Part shown: positions 1-8,216 of the stretch, piece by piece
Numbering within the stretch: the first letter of the stretch is position 1
How the letters are laid out: the number at the start of each line of letters is the position of its first letter
NCBI RefSeq assembly: GCF_002157835.1
Contig: NZ_CP020811.1
Coordinates: 88,686 to 152,685 of the forward strand
Length of the DNA: 64,000 nucleotides
DNA from: Mycobacterium dioxanotrophicus
GTDB lineage: Bacteria; Actinomycetota; Actinomycetes; Mycobacteriales; Mycobacteriaceae
Direction: 5' to 3'
Position numbers and translations under genes: made by a program
Notes under the pieces: generated by a model
The model's input: only the letters and a program-made list of their open reading frames with translations
Database searches by the model: none
Told to the model about the DNA's origin: nothing

Positions 1-5
1 CGGGT

Positions 6-233
6 TTAGTGCCGCCGAGTATCGTGATACTGGCGGGCGAGGTCGGTGATCAGGACCAGGCAGAGGGAAATGGCCAGGTGGCCCCAGAAGGTGAGGCCGG
101 GCCAGATCAGGTGGGCGGTGATGGCCACCGTCGCGTGGATGCTGACCAACAGGACCAGCAGAAGGCCCGGGTGTAGCCTTGTGGCAGGCCGCGACGGCTC
201 GCCCACCGGGTGGGTGTGGTTGTCGACGGACAC
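6..233 (-). CDS. Small two-helix membrane protein
   Basis: Encodes 75 residues. Two hydrophobic stretches (about residues 23-46 and 48-62) predict a small inner-membrane protein with a charged tail ending DTRRH. I chose the GTG at 233 because a strong ribosome site, GAGGAG, lies 7 nt upstream; the frame stays open to 371, but no ribosome site supports a start there. It is the last minus-strand gene visible in the direction of the coupling-protein cluster and is separated from the next gene by about 430 bp. It may be a membrane accessory of the transfer system, but no family was recognised. Confidence 0.55.
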   Translation of the reverse strand: MSVDNHTHPVGEPSRPATRLHPGLLLVLLVSIHATVAITAHLIWPGLTFWGHLAISLCLVLITDLARQYHDTRRH

Positions 234-292
234 GGCTGTACTCCTCGAATCGTCGTCTTGACAGGTGATCAGGCCGGGGAGTCCATCGGCGG

Positions 293-335
293 GCCCCTGT
301 TGCTGCAGGGGCCCGCTCCCTTTTCGGGGAGCGGG
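293..335 (-). terminator. Tandem GC-rich hairpins
   Basis: Two adjacent perfect stems: GCCCCTG/CAGGGGC at 293-299/306-312 and CCCGCTCCC/GGGAGCGGG at 312-320/327-335, each with a 6-nt loop. There is no U-tract, as is common for actinobacterial terminators. They lie about 60 nt before the GTG at 233, so they could end transcription from upstream or attenuate the small membrane gene. Confidence 0.4.
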
Positions 336-364
336 TAACTTCCGGAACTTCTCGGGTGCGGTGG

Positions 365-387
365 GTACCACGTGCGTGGTACGTACC
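365..387. promoter_or_regulatory. Overlapping palindromes, possible operator
   Basis: GTACCACG-TG-CGTGGTAC (365-382) overlaps the palindrome GGTACGTACC (378-387). Dense dyad symmetry upstream of a gene suggests a repressor site, but no cognate regulator is identified. Confidence 0.35.
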
Positions 388-664
388 TACCACTCTAGTG
401 GGCGTCCGCTTTGACTGCGGAGCAATGTGTGGGCACCTCAGGCCGGAGCGCTGAGCTGGCTTGGTTCGTCAGTTGAGGGCGCGTGCCCGGCTCTACGTGG
501 GCCAGGCCGGGCCTGAGAGATGGGATCTGACCAGATGCTGGTGTCCTCGACGCATTGAAGTGGCCTTATTGACCTACGGCGGTGCGCGCGCCGCGCTCTT
601 GGCGTGCGGCTCCACACGGTAGGTAGTTCGACGCTCAGGTTGTTCTTGTACAGGTAGACATTGA

Positions 665-1396
665 CTATCGCGCAGCGACCGGAACGAGCGCCCCGACCAC
701 GCTGCCTTGCTGCACCGCTGCGATCACGTCGGCTTCGGTGACTCGGTGATCGGCGCTGGCAGTGCCGATCGTGCCGGCCAGAATTCGTATACAGCCGGTG
801 TCGGCCGCGGCTTGCCTCCACTCGGGCAGCAGGGCGGGTAATCGGTCGACGAGCACCAGGCGGCTATCGCTGTGATCCGGATCGTCGAACACCACCCGCC
901 CGGTGCCGCCGTCGTCGGACAGTTCCACCGCGGAGGTGTTCACGTGTCGGCACGGCTGGTCGAGTGAGACTAAGAGATCCCAGCCGACCCGCAGCAGCAG
1001 CTGTGTCCACAGGTCGTCGACGTCGCCATTGGCGCGCACCACGGTCAGTCCCGGTGGGCGGTCGATGATCAGGCCGGGGAGAAATCCCTCGGAGGTTGGC
1101 CACAAGAACTGCGTCGTGATCACTTGTTCGCTGTAGTTCGGATCGCCCTCACCGGTCATCGCAGACTGCGGCAGCCGGATCACCTGCGACGGCGCGCAGC
1201 GGCCGTGCGCGAACTGAATGAAATAGGGCATGCCCGGCGGGCAGACGACGATCACGTGCGTTCGCTCACGGGCGGCTCTGCCGTCGCGCTCGCAGCGCAT
1301 GCAGTTGTAGTCCTTGGTGGTGCGGCACAAGGTCCGCAGGACCTCGTCGCCAACCAGGTCGCGCACTTGCGGCGACCACTTGATGAACGAGCTCAT
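665..1396 (-). CDS. Hypothetical protein of the coupling-protein cluster
   Basis: Encodes 243 residues. The ATG at 1396 overlaps the stop of the upstream membrane gene by 4 nt (ATGA), so the two are translationally coupled. There is no signal peptide or membrane segment. The N-terminal part contains a CxxC pair (NCMRCERD) about 35 residues in and further cysteines, which could bind a metal; the rest looks like a mixed alpha/beta soluble domain. Its position at the end of the coupling-ATPase operon suggests a cytosolic accessory of DNA transfer or ESX function, but I do not recognise the family. Confidence 0.6.
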   Translation of the reverse strand: MSSFIKWSPQVRDLVGDEVLRTLCRTTKDYNCMRCERDGRAARERTHVIVVCPPGMPYFIQFAHGRCAPSQVIRLPQSAMTGEGDPNYSEQVITTQFLWPTSEGFLPGLIIDRPPGLTVVRANGDVDDLWTQLLLRVGWDLLVSLDQPCRHVNTSAVELSDDGGTGRVVFDDPDHSDSRLVLVDRLPALLPEWRQAAADTGCIRILAGTIGTASADHRVTEADVIAAVQQGSVVGALVPVAAR

Positions 1397-2052
1397 TCCC
1401 ACGGCCTCCGGGGTGGGCCGACACGGGGGCGCGGTTTGACCGGTTCGACGCTGGCCTGTGACGCGGGCTCATTGGGGGAGGCCTTCTTCGTCGGTGGTGG
1501 TGGCGGCGGGAACGGCCACCAGTCGGTCGCACCGGGGATGGCCAGCCAGCCCTCCAGGACGCCGTACACGCTGGCCATCAGGAACGTTCCCGCGCCCTGC
1601 ACGACGATCCACGGCAGGAACAGGACCCCCCAGAAGGAATTGCCGCTGGACGGGTCGACGAGGATCGAGCCCAGCAGCATCATCGCCGCAGCGATCCACG
1701 CCAGCATGGTGATTGGGATCGCGTCCGCGGTCGCCGGGGCCGGTGTGATCCGGCGCGCCATCCACCGATACAGCGTGCGTCCCAGCGGCCAGGCGAGCGG
1801 GAAGATCGCTGCGCAGCCGACGACAACGCCGGTTTCCTTCCACGCGGCCAGGCTTTGTGGCTTCCGCAGGTGCCACTTCTCGGTGATCCCTTGCATGTGG
1901 ACGTTGAAGTCGACGCCGGCCAGGTCGCGGCGGGCGTTGTCGTGTTCGGCTTTGAGAAGATCGCCGCGCCGGCGTTGAAATCCGTATTCGCCGGCGTTGT
2001 TGAGGATCCAGGACGCTCGCTTTTCAGCGAAAACTAGTGTGGTGCTTCTCAT
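1393..2052 (-). CDS. Multi-pass membrane protein of the transfer cluster
   Basis: Encodes 219 residues. A basic N-terminal region of about 70 residues is followed by three hydrophobic segments (about 73-92, 112-133 and 140-170) and a proline-rich cytosolic-looking tail containing a run of seven prolines. The start lies 1 nt after the stop of the 69-residue membrane protein, and the end overlaps the next gene by 4 nt relative to its ATG. The neighbouring coupling ATPase has no membrane segment, so this protein is a candidate for its membrane anchor. That role is inferred from position only. Confidence 0.6.
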   Translation of the reverse strand: MRSTTLVFAEKRASWILNNAGEYGFQRRRGDLLKAEHDNARRDLAGVDFNVHMQGITEKWHLRKPQSLAAWKETGVVVGCAAIFPLAWPLGRTLYRWMARRITPAPATADAIPITMLAWIAAAMMLLGSILVDPSSGNSFWGVLFLPWIVVQGAGTFLMASVYGVLEGWLAIPGATDWWPFPPPPPPTKKASPNEPASQASVEPVKPRPRVGPPRRPWE

Positions 2053-2053
2053 C

Positions 2054-2263
2054 TCAGTTCGGCCAGTAGTAGTCGGACGGAGCCTTCGGATGGGTGGTGT
2101 CGTAGATGGTCGTGATAGGTGCAGCGGGGGCGAACAGTGACGTCCAGAACCAGTTGAGGGTCCCGCCGATCGTGCGGCCGGTCATGAAGATCAAGCCGAG
2201 CGCGAACAGCCAGTACGCAGCCTTGTAACGCCATCCCGAGGTCTGAGATTTCTTGTTGCTCAA
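2054..2263 (-). CDS. Small membrane protein next to the coupling ATPase
   Basis: Encodes 69 residues with one or two hydrophobic stretches (about residues 14-31 and 35-50) after a basic N-terminus. Its ATG overlaps the stop of the coupling ATPase gene by 4 nt, implying coordinated production. A small membrane protein encoded directly beside a VirD4-type ATPase that lacks a membrane domain may supply the membrane attachment. No family was recognised. Confidence 0.6.
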   Translation of the reverse strand: MSNKKSQTSGWRYKAAYWLFALGLIFMTGRTIGGTLNWFWTSLFAPAAPITTIYDTTHPKAPSDYYWPN

Positions 2264-4149
2264 ATCCGTACCAGCCCTTCGATAGTCCCGTTGTCGTACA
2301 TGAAGCGGAACTCGTCGAGGCTGGGCAGCCGCACCTCGAACCCGGCCGTGCCGCGGAACAACAGTCGCCCGTGGTATTCCTTGCGGGGCTGCAATTCCTG
2401 CGGCAGCATCAGCGGGCCCTCGTCATGTGACATGGTGCGGTTGGCGTTGGTCTGGTCGAAGGTTTCCGATCCGCGGGAGGTCAGTCCGCTGAACAAGGAG
2501 GCCTGGTCGAGCAGTTCGAGCTCGGCGGATCCGAACATCAGCAGGGCCACCGGGAAAATCTTCAACAGGGTGTCCATGAAAATTGGGTCGTAGCGGTGGG
2601 CGATCTGCTGAGCGGCCTGCACCGCCACCAGCAGGTTGATGCCCAAACCGCGGGCCTCGGAGACCAGGACGTCCAGCGTGGGTAGCGGCAGCGTGTTGGT
2701 CAGCTCATCGATGGCCAGCAGCAGATTGTGCTCGAGCAGATCCATCGACGACTTGCGCCGCCACATAGACACGATGGCCTGCACCAGTGGCAGTGCGGCC
2801 CCGACGCCGCCGCCTTCGGGCTCGGCGAGGATGTAGAGCGTGGCTGTGGGGTCGTTGAGCCACATCGGGTCGAACACCGGCAGGTCCTGGCGACGCACCG
2901 ATTCATACACCCACGGGAACAGTGCGGCGGACATACCCAGCGCCACCGAATCGCGTTGCCGCCCGGCCAGAGTGGCGACCCGCTCGATACGGGTCGGAAT
3001 GACCGAGTGAGGGTACCGTCCGTAGTACTGGCGCACGTCCCACCACGACGGCGGCAGCTCGCTGTAGACGGTGTGCGGGTCCTCGCCGGCGGCCAGTCGC
3101 TCGGCGCGGATCTCCTCGGGTGGGCGCTGCTCTTTGAGAGCCGCGGCGAGCCGCTCCGCGGACTCCCGCGCGGCCTGGGCCTCCTCGAACGCCCTCTTGG
3201 CTTTGTACTCGGCCAGCTCTGCCTTTTTGATCTCGATGTCGTGCTTGAGAGCGGCGGCGAGCCGCTCGGAGGCTACCTCGGCGGCCTGGGTGTCGCGCTC
3301 GACGGTGTCGTCTAGTTCCTTGCTGCCGGCGTGGGCCGGCGGTGCAGTGTCGTCCTCTTCAGGGGTTTGCGCCGGTCGGTTCTCATCGCCGCTGTTCGTC
3401 TCCGTGGCGAGGTTCTTCGCGTCGGTCTTGGCGTTCTTTTCAGCTTCAGCCGCGTCTTTCTTGGCGTCGGCCTCCAGTTTGGCGGATTTGTCGGCGCGTT
3501 TCTGCTTCGTCACCTCTTGGGCGAGAAAGTAATTGAGTTCCGCTTCGGTGACATCGGGCATCGCGACTGCCTCGGCGTCGCCTTCGGGTTTGAATGGGTT
3601 TTCCACCGCATGCATGACCCAGTCGATACCCTGGCTGTTGCCTTGCGGTGAGGCCGCGAACAGTAGGCCGGCCAGGGCGGGAATGATTTGGTAGGCCCAG
3701 TAGGGTTCGTCGTGGCTGGTGATTCGGCCACCCAGGCTCAGCCCGGCGGTCCGGTGCAGCCAGGTGGCCATGTTCAGGGCATCGTCGTGGGTCTCGATGA
3801 GCAAGGTCGGGTCGATGCGGCACCGCAGAATGTGCGCGCCGTAATCCGGTGTCTCGATCTGGCGCAGATCGATCAGATACGCCGGGCCCACTCGGCGTTC
3901 CGAAATTTGTTTCAGTGCATCATCTTTCGAGGACACGATGACGCAGGACGATGGCCAGGTCCAAGCGTTTGGCACCAAGATGGACGAGGTCTTCCCAGCC
4001 CCGGTGGGAGCGCATACCAGCAAGTGTGGACCGGTGGCGGGTGCGAACTCCTCGCCGGTGGTTGGGTCGGTGTAGAGCCCGCCGTACGGTGTCGGCGGCC
4101 TCTTGTCGACGATCTTCGTACCCTCGGGTTGGTGGTTGTTCAGGCTCAC
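2260..4149 (-). CDS. Type IV coupling ATPase, VirD4/TraG type
   Basis: Encodes 629 residues. Coupling proteins use ATP to bring the relaxase-DNA complex to the T4SS channel. A Walker A motif, CAPTGAGKTS, lies at about residues 47-56, and a Walker B-like LLLAIDEL near residue 479. A long lysine/glutamate/alanine-rich, probably coiled-coil insertion runs from about 195 to 360. No N-terminal membrane helices are present, unlike classical VirD4, so the protein looks soluble and may dock on the small membrane proteins encoded downstream. It starts 15 nt after the eccA stop, so it appears to be co-transcribed with the ESX locus. ATPase assignment is secure; VirD4 role is supported by context. Confidence 0.85.
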   Translation of the reverse strand: MSLNNHQPEGTKIVDKRPPTPYGGLYTDPTTGEEFAPATGPHLLVCAPTGAGKTSSILVPNAWTWPSSCVIVSSKDDALKQISERRVGPAYLIDLRQIETPDYGAHILRCRIDPTLLIETHDDALNMATWLHRTAGLSLGGRITSHDEPYWAYQIIPALAGLLFAASPQGNSQGIDWVMHAVENPFKPEGDAEAVAMPDVTEAELNYFLAQEVTKQKRADKSAKLEADAKKDAAEAEKNAKTDAKNLATETNSGDENRPAQTPEEDDTAPPAHAGSKELDDTVERDTQAAEVASERLAAALKHDIEIKKAELAEYKAKRAFEEAQAARESAERLAAALKEQRPPEEIRAERLAAGEDPHTVYSELPPSWWDVRQYYGRYPHSVIPTRIERVATLAGRQRDSVALGMSAALFPWVYESVRRQDLPVFDPMWLNDPTATLYILAEPEGGGVGAALPLVQAIVSMWRRKSSMDLLEHNLLLAIDELTNTLPLPTLDVLVSEARGLGINLLVAVQAAQQIAHRYDPIFMDTLLKIFPVALLMFGSAELELLDQASLFSGLTSRGSETFDQTNANRTMSHDEGPLMLPQELQPRKEYHGRLLFRGTAGFEVRLPSLDEFRFMYDNGTIEGLVRI

Positions 4150-4164
4150 GATGTCCCCCCAGGG

Positions 4165-6099
4165 TCAGCTGATCGACTCGGCGTCGCCGGACACCGCGTA
4201 CAACGCCGGCCGGCCGTGCGGCGCCGAGCCCAGGGCCGGGCGTGCTGGCATGCCGATCCCGTTGTCGGCCAACAGTGGTGCGACCGTGACGACCAGCGGG
4301 GTGTTGGCCGCCTGTGACCCGTCCACACTGAGCACCGACCGCAGCGCATTGCGCACATCGGCGACGGTCAGCTCACCCATGGCATCGGCGTGGAGTTCTT
4401 CTACGTCGGGAAGCTGCATCAGCCGGTAGGACTGCGCCTCGATCGCGGCTTCCACCACGTTGCGAATGAAGCGCCCGTTGCCGGCGATATCGATCAGCGG
4501 CCGTTCCCTGCCATTCTCGTCGTGGCCCACGTTCTCCACGAGCAGCTGCGAGGTCAGGAGCAGCAGATCCCGGGCGGCAGAGTCCATCCGATGTTCGGTG
4601 ACCGAGCCGATCACGTTGGCGATGTCCACCAGTTCGCTCGGGTTGAAGGACGGGAATTCCACGCGCTTGGGGATCCGGCTCGCCATGCCCTCGTTGGCGC
4701 TCAAAAACCGGTCGATATCTTTCGCGTAGCCCGCGATGATGACGACGAGCCGGTCACGGTCGTCATCCATCCGCTTGAGCAGCGTGTCGACAGCTTCGCG
4801 GCCGAACGCGTCCCCTTCGGCCAAACCCTCCTGGATCAGCGTGTAGGCCTCATCGATGAACAACACACCGTCGAGTGCGGAATCAATGACTTTGTGTGTC
4901 TTGGTCGCGGTTTGACCCAGGTACCCGGCCACCAGGTCTGCGCGCGACACCTCCACCACCTTGTCGGTCGCGACCACATCTAGCCCGCACAGGATTTTCG
5001 CCACAATCCGGGCGATCGTGGTCTTGCCCGTCCCGGGCGGACCGGTGAACGCCAAGTGATTGGTCTTGACGACCGGCGGCAGGCCTTTCGCTGCCCGCAG
5101 CACATTCATCCGCTGCATCGATTGCAGTTTGGCGACTTGATCTTTCACCTGATAGAGGCCGATCTGCTGCGCTAGCAGCGCCTCGGCATCCGAGAGCATC
5201 TTCGCCCGGTCGGCGGCCTGGCTTTCTCGGTGCAGCTCGCCCGGATCGACCGCCGTGGCGGGGTCCCACGGGTCGGTACGCGAGTCGATGACCGCCTGGT
5301 CGACCGTCACCGGCCGCATGTCGGGGTGGTCCAGGTAATCCTGGGCGACCCGATAGGTCGGGTCGGCGATCACTGCGGTCCGGAACTGCTCGGCGGCCGC
5401 ATCCTCATCGCCCAGCGCCCGGTGGCTCAGCCCGACGAAAAACGCTACCGCCGCCCGGGCGGCCGGGAACACCTCGACGATGCGCTGTTTGTTGGGCAGC
5501 GGCTCATCGGCAATCGCGATGGCCGCCTGGTAGAGACCCAGGAACGTCTGCGCGTGCCCGATCAACGCCCGCGTCGCACCAGCCACCACGTAATCGGGGT
5601 GATTGCGCAGCAGCGACCCGGTTTCCAGAACCTGTGGCCATCGCTCGGTCTCGTAGTACAGCGACACCGCACTGTAGGTGGTGAACCGGTTCTCGGCCGA
5701 CAGCTCGCCGGCGAAAACCGCCACCGCATCGTCGAACCGGCGGGTCTGGCACAACGCCTTGACGTAGGCGGCGGTCGCGATATCGGCCGACGTCAGCGGA
5801 ACTCGCAGCAGCATCGCCTCATGGGTGACCGCGAGATCCTCAGGGCGCAGCCGAATGTGAGGACCTCTCAACGCGTGCCCGATGCGGTGACGGGCCTTCC
5901 ATAATCCCTCGTACACCCCCAAAGAGGTGTCACCGGCGCGCAGCCGCGCCAGCCAGGCATCGGCCATCCCTGGATCGCGCTTGGTCGCCGCGGCAAGGAC
6001 CTTGCGGGCGCTCGACACGTCGAGAGGCTCACGTTCCCCGTCGATCATGAACCCCAAGGCCAGCAATCCAGCCTCCAGCGCTTCCTCCGCACCGCTCAT
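4165..6099 (-). CDS. eccA: ESX ATPase EccA
   Basis: Encodes 644 residues, slightly longer than chromosomal EccA proteins. The N-terminal half is helical (TPR-type in the family). The C-terminal half is a CbxX/CfqX-type AAA+ domain with Walker A GPPGTGKTT near residue 354 and Walker B GVLFIDEAYTL near residue 411. EccA is a cytosolic ATPase thought to act on substrates or the EspG chaperone during ESX secretion. Its ATG overlaps the eccE stop by 4 nt. It is the last ESX core gene before the type IV coupling ATPase. Confidence 0.93.
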   Translation of the reverse strand: MSGAEEALEAGLLALGFMIDGEREPLDVSSARKVLAAATKRDPGMADAWLARLRAGDTSLGVYEGLWKARHRIGHALRGPHIRLRPEDLAVTHEAMLLRVPLTSADIATAAYVKALCQTRRFDDAVAVFAGELSAENRFTTYSAVSLYYETERWPQVLETGSLLRNHPDYVVAGATRALIGHAQTFLGLYQAAIAIADEPLPNKQRIVEVFPAARAAVAFFVGLSHRALGDEDAAAEQFRTAVIADPTYRVAQDYLDHPDMRPVTVDQAVIDSRTDPWDPATAVDPGELHRESQAADRAKMLSDAEALLAQQIGLYQVKDQVAKLQSMQRMNVLRAAKGLPPVVKTNHLAFTGPPGTGKTTIARIVAKILCGLDVVATDKVVEVSRADLVAGYLGQTATKTHKVIDSALDGVLFIDEAYTLIQEGLAEGDAFGREAVDTLLKRMDDDRDRLVVIIAGYAKDIDRFLSANEGMASRIPKRVEFPSFNPSELVDIANVIGSVTEHRMDSAARDLLLLTSQLLVENVGHDENGRERPLIDIAGNGRFIRNVVEAAIEAQSYRLMQLPDVEELHADAMGELTVADVRNALRSVLSVDGSQAANTPLVVTVAPLLADNGIGMPARPALGSAPHGRPALYAVSGDAESIS

Positions 6100-8216
6100 C
6101 GTGCCGCTCCCACTGGTGTCCGTCGCTGCTGGTGTTGTTGCCGGTTGCGTGCAGAAGGCAGATAGGACACCTCTGCCGGGTCCACCGCGGTGCGCACGAC
6201 GAGCGGCTCACCGATCGGTTCTCGGTCTGTGCCGATCCTGCGCACCGTGATCGTGTCACCGCTCTGCTGCACCGTGATCGTCGCCCGCACCGATGCGAAC
6301 GCGTCGGCCTCGTCGTCGCCGCTGTGCGCCGCCACCGGGCCGACCAGCTGAATGGTGCCGTTCTGCGGGCTCGCCGGTGCCGGTATGTCGACGTCGTACA
6401 CATGCAGATCCGTTGGCTCAGTGTCCAATTCGGCGCCCGGGGCCGCTAACCGCACACCGTCGCCGAGCAGGCCATTCCACCGTGGCTCATCGTCACTGAC
6501 GATGGTCACACGGGCGCCGGTCGCGGCGGCCCGCAGAATGAGCTGCTCGGCGTAGATCGGATGCACCTGGGCAGCGATGAGCTGATCGGCCGCGGGGACC
6601 AGCGGCATCAGCAGTTGATCGCCGACGTCGGTCATGCCCAGGACTTGCCCGTCCGGGCCGGCGGGAATCGTCAACCCAGAAAGGCCGGACACCGGCTCAT
6701 AAACGGTCGTCAAGGGGGCCGTATCGGCCACTGGGCGGCCGATCGCCGCGGCCGCGGCCTGTTGCCCCGGCAAGGCCCGGAGGAACGGCAGCGGCGGATG
6801 TGCCGGCGGCCGCACACCACGCACCCGCGCGTATCCGCTCCACCGGCCCCGCGAATCCCGCCGCACCGTCACCATCACCGAATCGGTCCTGACCGACCAC
6901 AGCTCAGGGAACCGGTCGTCGGTCAACGCCGCCGGGTCGATGCAGTAGATGCTGTCGACCTGGCCCGACGACGACTCGGCGGGAATGTAGCCCCAGCGCT
7001 GCCCACCGCGGGCGCGGCTGCGCAGCGCCAACCGGTCCAGGTCGGTGGCGGTCAGCGGGGTCGACGGGCAGCCCGCCGCACCCAGAGCACGGGCCAGCCG
7101 CACCAGCGATGTCGCCGCCGCGGTGGGCAGTGACGTGCGGGCAGCGAAATAGGTCGCGGACTGGGCCGGAGAGAACCGTGCGATGAGCACGGTCCGCCGC
7201 GCCCCGGCCACCGGGCGGCCCGACAAGCTCGTGTCATAGGTACCGGCGTAGGGGGTCATGGCCAGCCGGGTGGCGTCGAGCGCGAGGTCCACGCTGCACG
7301 GTTTTCCCTCACCCAGGGCGGCGATAGCACTCTCGAGAACGTCGATCGGCACCGTGGCGCTCGTGGAGATCTGGCGGCGCCGCAGCCAATGCGGCTGATG
7401 GGGGCGGCCGTGCAGATCCAACGCGCAGATCAGCTGGCCGTCGTCCCAAATGACCCCGACCTCTTCGCCGCCCACCGCCACCGTGGTCATTGGAGGCGAC
7501 GACAAGATCACCGCTTCCGTGGCCTTGGCGCCGCGCTGCACCGTAGCGGTCACGCCGTCGAGGCGTTCGCGGGCGTGGCGCACCGGTGAGGCGCCGAAGT
7601 GCTCGATGAGCTCAGCGTCGGTGATGGTCGCCGCGGCTCGCGGCGGCGCGTCCTTGGAGGGCTTTGCGTTCCCGTCGGCGACGTCGGTGGAGGCATTGCC
7701 GGGCTGCTCCTCGGCCGACGCCGGTTCGTCGGGCTGCGGGCAGTCGCTGACCGAGCTGATCACCACATCGTCGATGGCATCGAGGTCAGGGCGCCGGTGG
7801 GCCGCCACCCTCAGCGCCCACACCGCCTGAATCACCGCGATTGAGCGATCCGGGCCAGAGCGGGCACTGGAGCACACGGCGTCGTCGAGCTTATGGCCAC
7901 CGTAGAACGTCACCGTCGTCGACGGTTCCGGGCGCAGCGGCCGCTCCTTGCGGCCGTCCCGCCACACCGAGATGCGACGCCAGATCCATTGCGGCACCGT
8001 GAAACCACCCACGGTCACTACCGCAATGGCCAGCACTGCCACCGCGGCGACGGTCAGCGCCACATAGCCCGGCCACCGATACACCGGGAACGTGGCGATG
8101 GCGATCGCCAGCACCGCGGCGGGAAGGACGGTCGTGCGCCTGGTGTCCACGCCGATGGTGCGCGGCGCCCTCACCGAAGACCTCTTCGCGGGTGGCTTAC
8201 GCCGCTGGCGGCTCAT
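6096..8216 (-). CDS. eccE: ESX membrane component EccE
   Basis: Encodes 706 residues. After a basic N-terminus, two membrane segments (about residues 30-47 and 50-70) are followed by a large mainly cytosolic domain, as in EccE, which sits at the periphery of the ESX membrane complex. I chose the ATG at 8216 because it overlaps the mycP stop in an ATGA arrangement; the frame stays open further upstream, but that part is the antisense-like shadow of mycP with arginine-rich sequence. It is longer than chromosomal EccE proteins. Tight overlaps on both sides imply a single transcript with mycP and eccA. Confidence 0.88.
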   Translation of the reverse strand: MSRQRRKPPAKRSSVRAPRTIGVDTRRTTVLPAAVLAIAIATFPVYRWPGYVALTVAAVAVLAIAVVTVGGFTVPQWIWRRISVWRDGRKERPLRPEPSTTVTFYGGHKLDDAVCSSARSGPDRSIAVIQAVWALRVAAHRRPDLDAIDDVVISSVSDCPQPDEPASAEEQPGNASTDVADGNAKPSKDAPPRAAATITDAELIEHFGASPVRHARERLDGVTATVQRGAKATEAVILSSPPMTTVAVGGEEVGVIWDDGQLICALDLHGRPHQPHWLRRRQISTSATVPIDVLESAIAALGEGKPCSVDLALDATRLAMTPYAGTYDTSLSGRPVAGARRTVLIARFSPAQSATYFAARTSLPTAAATSLVRLARALGAAGCPSTPLTATDLDRLALRSRARGGQRWGYIPAESSSGQVDSIYCIDPAALTDDRFPELWSVRTDSVMVTVRRDSRGRWSGYARVRGVRPPAHPPLPFLRALPGQQAAAAAIGRPVADTAPLTTVYEPVSGLSGLTIPAGPDGQVLGMTDVGDQLLMPLVPAADQLIAAQVHPIYAEQLILRAAATGARVTIVSDDEPRWNGLLGDGVRLAAPGAELDTEPTDLHVYDVDIPAPASPQNGTIQLVGPVAAHSGDDEADAFASVRATITVQQSGDTITVRRIGTDREPIGEPLVVRTAVDPAEVSYLPSARNRQQHQQRRTPVGAAR

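Larger units (their letters stand above)
234..664. other. Intergenic region with hairpins and palindromes
   Basis: No gene is convincing here. On the minus strand it is the leader of the small membrane gene. It contains two back-to-back hairpins (293-312 and 312-335) and overlapping palindromes at 365-387. The stretch 390-664 shows no structure that I can interpret. Confidence 0.5.
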
